Positions 7,201 through 10,616 of a stretch of 10,616 bases of DNA are shown piece by piece; within the stretch, counting starts at the first letter, position 1; every line of letters starts with the position of its first letter. The notes under the pieces were generated by a model, which was given only the letters and a program-made list of their open reading frames with translations, ran no database searches and was not told the origin of the DNA. The stretch comes from JAYZDF01 sp036337945 (GTDB lineage Bacteria > Myxococcota > Kuafuiibacteriia > Kuafuiibacteriales > Kuafuiibacteriaceae). Made by a program: the position numbers and the translations under genes. The stretch covers positions 1-10,616 of the forward strand of contig JAYZDF010000100.1 in assembly GCA_036337945.1 (NCBI GenBank), given 5' to 3'.

Positions 7201-7934
7201 TCGGTCTGAAGGTCCGCGCCGATAACAAACTGAAAGTTCGGCAACCACTTGCGTCCGCTGAGGTGATTTTATCCGACGGCTCGCTCGCTCCAGCTTTGGA
7301 ACCTTATGTTGAAATTATGGCAGAGGAGCTGAATGTCAAAGCGGTCCGTTTCTCCGAAAATGCCGCAAACTACGTCAACTATCGGGTCAAACCCAATTTC
7401 CAGAAGTTGGGCAAAAAGCTCGGACAGCGGATGAAAGCCTGCGCGGCGGCGATTCGCGATGCTGATCCGAATCAAATCTACGCCGATTTAGAAACCAAAG
7501 GAACCACTGAAATTGTGATTGCCGATGAAACGCTGATACTTTCGAGCGAGGAAGTTATGGTGGAAGTGGTCGCCAAAGAAGGCTTCGCTGCATCCGGGTC
7601 AAGCATTGGTGTCGTCGTGCTCGATAGCCGAATAGATGACGCTCTCAAGGCTGAAGGTTTGTTCCGCGAAGTGCTTTCGAAAATCCAAAACCTCCGCAAA
7701 GAAATCAATCTCGACTATCAGTCGAGGATTGAACTTAGTCTCGAAGGCGATCCGGAGTTGATTCAGGTTTGTCAGGCGCAAATTGAAAACTTAAAAACGG
7801 AAACACTCGCCATTGATATTTTGTTCGAGCTGCCGGAAACCCCGGTAAATCGGCGTGAATTGAAGATTGACGGAATGCAGCTAACGGTTGATCTTGAGGA
7901 CAAAGGCGTGCCAAGCAGCTCTTCTCGAGATTGA
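4299..7934 (+). CDS. ileS: Isoleucine--tRNA ligase, type 2, with an insertion after the KMSKS loop
   Basis: The enzyme charges tRNA-Ile with isoleucine in the cytoplasm. The class I signatures are HIGH as H56-N-G-H59 within GPPTANGLPHNGH, and KMSKS as K637-E-S-K-S641 followed by SGNY. The editing (CP1) domain spans about 185-410 and contains WTTTPWTLSSN (223-233) and GTGVVHLAPAFGEDDW (331-346). A CxxC...CxxC pair (Cys487/490 and Cys541/544) probably binds zinc, as in Thermus-type enzymes. GADAFRWFFYASNPPW (763-778) and the anticodon-binding helical domain (DRWVMSEFESM at 834 onward; SNWYVRRSRNRFW, 872-884) follow. The C-terminal domain has the type-2 signature RVKPNFQKLGKKLG (1029-1042). At 1211 residues it is about 150 longer than usual type-2 enzymes. 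Most of the excess is about 105 residues at 655-760, between EVILDRV and PAPGADAFRW. It appears to be monocistronic, with a hairpin downstream. Confidence 0.98.
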   Translation: MAFEKVEPLPNFPELETRVLDLWKDRDVFERSLRESADRPDFVFYEGPPTANGLPHNGHVLTRVMKDLFPRYRTMRGYHVNRWAGWDTHGLPVEVEVEKELRIQGKQAILEYGVEDFSKKCLDSVFRYTTEWEHLTERIGFWVDLNKAYVTFYKSYVESVWWALSELFKKGLLYKGHKVVWWWAQGGTALSSGETGQGYRTVDDPSVYVKFPLKGEDASLVVWTTTPWTLSSNMFAAVHGDLDYVYAKDSETGDMLVLADGLRESMEAKLGRSLEVTKTVKGSELIGKRYEPPFDIYSKDVAEDDERYFRVVAGDKSTTNNPQWFVTLEAGTGVVHLAPAFGEDDWKVWRRLERLHGSIPLLCAVRPDGGFDSVMGENYEGIWVKDGDKKVIRELKERELVVHSEIYRHEYPFCWRSDKDPLIQYARDAWFIRTTDKIDRVIENNQQVDWLPEHIKDGRFGDFLAGNVDWALSRERFWGTPLNIWECEECDHSAAPASCSEIEALNPDAFSAFHEAKAKDPDLKEHLMVHKPWIDEVTLPCEKCGGKMKRVTEVIDCWFDSGCMPFAQFGYPHLEGSQQQFERAFPADFISEAIDQTRGWFYSLMMVSNLLFDSSEAPHPYKRCIVLGHVSDKYGKKESKSSGNYTPPEVILDRVRMGFGLVKKDKIAAKPGEALIAFEDLEGLDISDGSTVSLYRSDEPESAIKIKLKGHKKLPRRQVVLHEDVIESLKLDYAPDDVRPAEVPSLPSEQQACLEGLGVPAPGADAFRWFFYASNPPWNNTRHSLGNVRGKQKELPLKLRAVYAFFVTYANIDRFDPVKDEKSRRPVAKRNLLDRWVMSEFESMKRAVISLMDDFKSYDAAQKLTDFVEALSNWYVRRSRNRFWGEERDQDKMDAYWTLYTCLCDLSLFLAPFIPFQAEDIYQNLVVAQYGEGPKDSVHLCTLPVADLSLIDEDLSRTMNALRDLVSIGLKVRADNKLKVRQPLASAEVILSDGSLAPALEPYVEIMAEELNVKAVRFSENAANYVNYRVKPNFQKLGKKLGQRMKACAAAIRDADPNQIYADLETKGTTEIVIADETLILSSEEVMVEVVAKEGFAASGSSIGVVVLDSRIDDALKAEGLFREVLSKIQNLRKEINLDYQSRIELSLEGDPELIQVCQAQIENLKTETLAIDILFELPETPVNRRELKIDGMQLTVDLEDKGVPSSSSRD

Positions 7935-7990
7935 GAGAGAGACTCCTTTTCGCAATTTATGTTGCGGTAGCGATGGCAGCTTAACGAAAA

Positions 7991-8022
7991 AGTGCTTCAC
8001 CCAGCGAACCGGGTGAAGCACT
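7991..8022. terminator. Perfect 12-bp hairpin between ileS and the convergent nitroreductase gene
   Basis: AGTGCTTCACCC (7991-8002) and GGGTGAAGCACT (8011-8022) pair perfectly around an 8-nt loop. On the minus strand the stem runs directly into a T tract (complement of 7987-7990 plus the last stem base), giving a canonical intrinsic terminator about 80 nt after the nitroreductase stop. On the plus strand no T run follows until 8043, so termination of ileS there would be less canonical. It probably serves both convergent transcripts. Confidence 0.8.
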
Positions 8023-8061
8023 CTGACTAGCCATCCGAAAACTTTTTATTACTTAGTAGTT

Positions 8062-8089
8062 TAATTGAAATTTAAATAATTGCAAATTT
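8062..8089. repeat. Short AT-rich direct repeat in the convergent spacer
   Basis: TAATTGAAATTT (8062-8073) recurs as TAATTGCAAATTT (8077-8089), a 15-bp step with a single inserted C. It sits in a very AT-rich stretch (about 8040-8090) between the hairpin and the nitroreductase stop. No gene needs a promoter here in either direction, so a function is not evident, and low-complexity chance similarity is quite possible. Confidence 0.3.
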
Positions 8090-8102
8090 GGGTGTGAATC
8101 AC

Positions 8103-8657
8103 TCATTCATCGAACCATTCAACTTTATCTGCGATGGCACCGCGTGAGCTTTTAGGCCAATCAACTTTTGGGTAACCTAAGTAGAAAAACCCAAGACACT
8201 GTTCGTTTGATTCTAGATTCATGAACTCCGCGACACTTTCGTGAAAAGCTTTTTTCCCGGAACTCCAAAAGCCGCCGAGCTCGAGCGCTCGCGCGGCCAA
8301 ATGAAGGTTCTGAACGGCCATCGCCGTGGAGGCGATTTCTTCATGGGGTATGACTTTTGGAAGCTGTGATTGGTGACAGATGATAGCGATGATGACTGGT
8401 GGCTGAGTCATTTTTGTGACCGTCATTGTCGCTTTGGAAGCTTCTGCAGGGGATAAAGTACCCGCAACGACCTCGGCCAACCGTTTGCGGGCATCCCCTA
8501 GATATACCTTGAAGCGCCATGGGTCCGTATGCCGATGAGAAGGCGCCCAATTGGCCGCGTCGAGGATTTTCTGTATCAAATCGCGAGGCACAGGAGCTTC
8601 GCTGAGGTCCAAAGGCTTGATTGAACGACGGTTTTTGATTGCTGAGAATACATCCAT
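8103..8657 (-). CDS. Nitroreductase family FMN-dependent oxidoreductase (YdjA-like size)
   Basis: This 184-residue protein has the single-domain nitroreductase fold, which usually acts as an FMN-binding homodimer reducing nitro compounds, quinones or related substrates with NAD(P)H. Visible signatures are the N-terminal FMN-phosphate motif NRRSIK (residues 9-14), ANWAPSHRHTDPWRFKV (35-51), the central helix STAMAVQNLHLAARALELGG (110-129) followed by FWSSG (130-134), and the C-terminal GFFYLGYPK (156-164). Length and layout match small YdjA-type members; the physiological substrate is unknown. ATG 8657 is fixed by an in-frame TGA two codons upstream. No Shine-Dalgarno is visible. It is a single gene, divergent from rimP and convergent with ileS, with an intrinsic terminator about 80 nt downstream. 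Confidence 0.92.
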   Translation of the reverse strand: MDVFSAIKNRRSIKPLDLSEAPVPRDLIQKILDAANWAPSHRHTDPWRFKVYLGDARKRLAEVVAGTLSPAEASKATMTVTKMTQPPVIIAIICHQSQLPKVIPHEEIASTAMAVQNLHLAARALELGGFWSSGKKAFHESVAEFMNLESNEQCLGFFYLGYPKVDWPKSSRGAIADKVEWFDE

Positions 8658-8732
8658 GGGTCATAGCATATCGAAAGATCGACGAATTAGTGCGTTTTTT
8701 CTTGCCAGTTATGTCGCACATGCCGCAGGACA

Positions 8733-8812
8733 GGGTTAGCCAAAACCTACTCTTGACCTTGGTCAAGCAGGAGGTGGGCGCCGAAAGGCGACCCGCCTTT
8801 TTTATTAGGTTT
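8733..8812 (+). promoter_or_regulatory. Structured rimP-nusA leader with a perfect dyad and alternative pairings
   Basis: Three elements are visible. CTTGACC-TT-GGTCAAG (8752-8767) is a perfect dyad that can act as an RNA hairpin or a DNA operator. A GC-rich hairpin with a six-T tail follows (8773-8803). AAACCTA (8743-8749) is perfectly complementary to TAGGTTT (8806-8812), which would enclose both hairpins in a three-way junction and cover the AGG (8807-8809) nearest the rimP ATG. A competing hairpin, GGGTT (8733-8737) with AACCT (8744-8748), would free that AGG. The layout suggests attenuation or translational control of rimP-nusA. That is inference: the enclosing helix is only 7 bp and could be chance. 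Confidence 0.4.
8773..8803 (+). terminator. Intrinsic terminator/attenuator upstream of rimP
   Basis: GGTGGGCGCC (8773-8782) pairs with GGCG-A-CCCGCC (8787-8797) around a GAAA tetraloop. This gives 10 pairs, one of them T-G, with one bulged A, followed directly by TTTTTT (8798-8803). It is oriented with rimP. The nearest upstream gene on that strand is ileS, more than 800 bp back and already followed by a hairpin, so it should act on a transcript that starts between about 8600 and 8770. That means either a short leader RNA read through into rimP (attenuator) or a small stand-alone RNA. Confidence 0.75.
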
Positions 8813-8820
8813 AGAAAACG

Positions 8821-9294
8821 ATGAGTGGCCTTAGGCAAACAGAAGAGAAGATTCGCGATGCGGTCGAAGAGTTGATCTCCCAAGAGGGATATGAACTCGT
8901 CGAAGTTGAGATCACCGGCGGGGCGGGTCGGCAGATTCTTCGCTTGTACATTGACCTCCCTAACACCGAAGCACACGTCAGCGTTGATGACTGCGCAAAT
9001 GTGTCACGTGTACTCTCTGATGTTCTCGATGTAGAAGACATCATCTCCAGTGCGTATACGCTGGAAGTTTCTTCTCCAGGAATCTTTAGGCCACTCAGAA
9101 AACCCGAACACTTCGACCGAGCCTTGGGAGAGCGAATAAAGGTAAAAACCTTCGTGAAACAAGACGGGCGAAAAGTTTTTACGGGTGTATTACAAGAACG
9201 AAAAGGCGAACTACTGTCGGTCGAAGTCGACGGGACTGTATACAACCTAGATTTAGCGGACGTGGCGAAAGCCAATTTGGAGCCGCTGCTTTAG
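8821..9294 (+). CDS. rimP: Ribosome maturation factor RimP
   Basis: RimP is a cytoplasmic protein that binds the nascent 30S subunit and helps its assembly. At 157 residues it has the normal length. The N-terminal alpha/beta domain contains GYELVEVEI (23-31), ILRLYIDLP (39-47), VSVDDCANVSRVLSDVLD (53-70) and the hallmark LEVSSPGIFRPL (81-92). The SH3-like C-terminal domain (about 96-157) contains FTGVLQERKGELLSVEVDG and ends ANLEPLL. The gene lies 36 nt upstream of nusA, the standard order of the rimP-nusA-infB operon. The ribosome binding site is weak: AGG at 8807-8809 lies 11 nt before the ATG and could be sequestered by the leader RNA. Confidence 0.97.
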   Translation: MSGLRQTEEKIRDAVEELISQEGYELVEVEITGGAGRQILRLYIDLPNTEAHVSVDDCANVSRVLSDVLDVEDIISSAYTLEVSSPGIFRPLRKPEHFDRALGERIKVKTFVKQDGRKVFTGVLQERKGELLSVEVDGTVYNLDLADVAKANLEPLL

Positions 9295-9330
9295 TTGTAG
9301 AAAACTGAAACGTAAAGGAACGGGAAGAAC

Positions 9331-10616
9331 ATGGGAAACGCAGCAAATAACCTAAGTGAAGTGTTAGAGTTAGTTTCGAAGGATAAAGGGATACCTCAGG
9401 CCGTGCTCAAAGAGGCTCTTGAGGCCGCGATGCTTACTGCCGCTCGCAAAGTTCACGGGATAGATAAAGACATCGAAGCGCATTTCAATGACGAAACGGG
9501 CGAAGTTGACGTCTATGAATTTTCCACAGTTGTTGCAGAGGTTACAAACGCTGCTATCGAGATCTCGGTTCAAGAGGCCTACGAGTATGACTCCGAGACG
9601 CAGGTTGGTGACTCTATCGGTCGTCAGTTAGAAACCCGCGAACTTGGCCGTATTGCTGCGCAAACAGCGAAGCAGGTGATTATCCAACGCGTCCGAGAGG
9701 CGGAGCGCGAGAATGTCTACAATGAATACGCGGACCGGCGTGAAGAGCTGGTGACCGGTATTGTGAGACGTTTTGAACGAGGCAGCTTGGTTGTCGACCT
9801 CGGACGTGCTGAAGCTATTCTTCCAACCCGCGAGCAGTGTCCACGAGAATCTTACCGGGCGAATGACCGCATTCAAGCTTTTGTCATCGATGTGAATAAA
9901 CAAGGCCGTGGTTCTCAAATCGTTCTTTCTCGAACCTCTCCCGGACTTCTCATGAAGCTATTTGAGATGGAAGTTCCAGAAATCTACGAAGGGATTGTAA
10001 AGATTCAGGCCGCAGCCCGAGAACCAGGAGCGCGCTCTAAAATAGCGGTGTCTTCAACTGATCGTGATGTCGATCCAGTAGGCGCATGCGTAGGTATGAA
10101 GGGCTCTCGAGTACAGGCCGTTGTACAAGAACTCCGCGGTGAGAAAGTAGACATTGTTCCATGGGATGAAGACCCCGCGAGGTTTGTCTGCAATGCTTTG
10201 GCCCCAGCCGAGGTTAGCCGGGTACTGATTGACGAGACCAATCACGCGATGGAACTCATTGTTCCTGATGACCAGCTTTCTTTAGCGATTGGCCGACGTG
10301 GTCAGAACGTTCGTTTGGCTTCTCAATTGACCGGTTGGAAGCTCGATATTGTATCCGAGTCGAAAGTAAAAGAAGTAAAAGACCGTGCTTTCAAGTCGTT
10401 GTCTCGCTTGGAGGGAGTCAATGAGCTCCACATGCAAACGCTCTATAATTACGGGGTTCGCTGCGCTCAAGACATATTGGATGCGGAGAGAAGTTTCCTT
10501 GAGACAATTCCCGGGATTGGTGCAGAAAAAGCTGAAGCAATCCAAACGGATGCAGCCCGTGTGATCGAGCTTGAAAAAGAAGAGTTCGCGCAAATAAAGG
10601 CGGGTGAGGAAGCTGT
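9331..10616 (+). CDS. nusA: Transcription termination/antitermination factor NusA (3' end cut by the window)
   Basis: NusA binds RNA polymerase and nascent RNA and tunes pausing, termination and antitermination. The frame is open from ATG 9331 to the right edge (428 codons plus 2 nt), with GGGA 5 nt and AAAGGA 11 nt upstream. Domains in order are: the N-terminal RNA polymerase-binding domain (1-135, with ALEAAMLTAARK at 29-40); the S1 domain (about 138-202, VTGIVRRFERGSLVVDLG then IVLSRTSP); KH1 (about 205-283, GMKG at 255-258); KH2 (about 285-350, GRRG at 321-324); and a helix-hairpin-helix motif, ETIPGIGAEKAEAI (391-404). The residues after the KH domains (354 onward) resemble the acidic-repeat/HhH C-terminal region of proteobacterial NusA, so only a short tail is probably missing. 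It is co-transcribed with rimP; infB is expected next. Confidence 0.97.
   Translation, partial: MGNAANNLSEVLELVSKDKGIPQAVLKEALEAAMLTAARKVHGIDKDIEAHFNDETGEVDVYEFSTVVAEVTNAAIEISVQEAYEYDSETQVGDSIGRQLETRELGRIAAQTAKQVIIQRVREAERENVYNEYADRREELVTGIVRRFERGSLVVDLGRAEAILPTREQCPRESYRANDRIQAFVIDVNKQGRGSQIVLSRTSPGLLMKLFEMEVPEIYEGIVKIQAAAREPGARSKIAVSSTDRDVDPVGACVGMKGSRVQAVVQELRGEKVDIVPWDEDPARFVCNALAPAEVSRVLIDETNHAMELIVPDDQLSLAIGRRGQNVRLASQLTGWKLDIVSESKVKEVKDRAFKSLSRLEGVNELHMQTLYNYGVRCAQDILDAERSFLETIPGIGAEKAEAIQTDAARVIELEKEEFAQIKAGEEA

Noticed and set aside
8753..8781. TTGACC at 8753-8758 as the -35 of a rimP promoter
   Set aside because: The position about 17 bp downstream is GC-rich (in the terminator stem) with no -10-like hexamer, so the hexamer is better explained as half of the dyad.
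8341..8976. A 211-codon minus-strand frame spanning the nitroreductase start, the rimP leader and the rimP 5' end
   Set aside because: It overlaps two clearly recognisable genes (nitroreductase and rimP) in shadow frames, and its translation shows no family features.
8811..9275. A 154-codon antisense frame covering almost all of rimP
   Set aside because: The plus strand encodes an unmistakable full-length RimP. The antisense translation is Ser/Thr-rich low-complexity sequence, typical of a mirror frame.

Overview
This is a chromosomal window of moderate GC content from a bacterium. The strongest lineage hint is the first full gene. It encodes a secreted Cys-rich lipoprotein with tandem Cys repeats and MopE-type Asp/Cys metal-binding motifs, a style common in Myxococcota and other former Deltaproteobacteria. 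The long type-2 isoleucyl-tRNA synthetase with an extra segment beside its KMSKS loop is compatible with that. The phylum is an inference; no rRNA or other decisive marker is present.

Layout. (1) Positions 1-198 look like a divergent control region. A probable minus-strand gene enters from the left edge (TTG start at 50 with a good Shine-Dalgarno), and the Cys-rich lipoprotein gene (199-1431) reads right. (2) Positions 1428-4169 hold a compact three-gene minus-strand operon. In transcription order it encodes a Nit1-type carbon-nitrogen hydrolase (GTG start), an NAD(P)-binding atypical short-chain dehydrogenase (11-nt overlap), and a METTL25/Methyltransf_32-like methyltransferase (14-nt gap). 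Its last stop codon interlocks with the lipoprotein stop inside a single CTAG. (3) A 129-bp divergent spacer separates this operon from ileS (4299-7934), a 1211-residue isoleucyl-tRNA synthetase. (4) Positions 7935-8102 hold a perfect 12-bp hairpin and an AT-rich stretch between ileS and a convergent nitroreductase gene (8103-8657, minus). (5) Positions 8658-8820 form a structured leader with a perfect 16-bp dyad, an intrinsic-terminator-like hairpin and a possible enclosing helix that would cover the rimP ribosome binding site. (6) rimP (8821-9294) and nusA (9331 to the right edge, truncated) form the conserved rimP-nusA head of the transcription/translation operon, usually continued by infB.

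The right part is core information-processing machinery: Ile-tRNA charging, 30S maturation and transcription elongation/termination. The minus-strand operon looks like metabolite repair or redox housekeeping plus an uncharacterised methyltransferase. The lipoprotein is accessory. No transposons, phage genes, CRISPR arrays, tRNA or rRNA genes were seen. The two most interesting points are the switch-like leader before rimP-nusA and the roughly 105-residue insertion in the catalytic core of IleRS.
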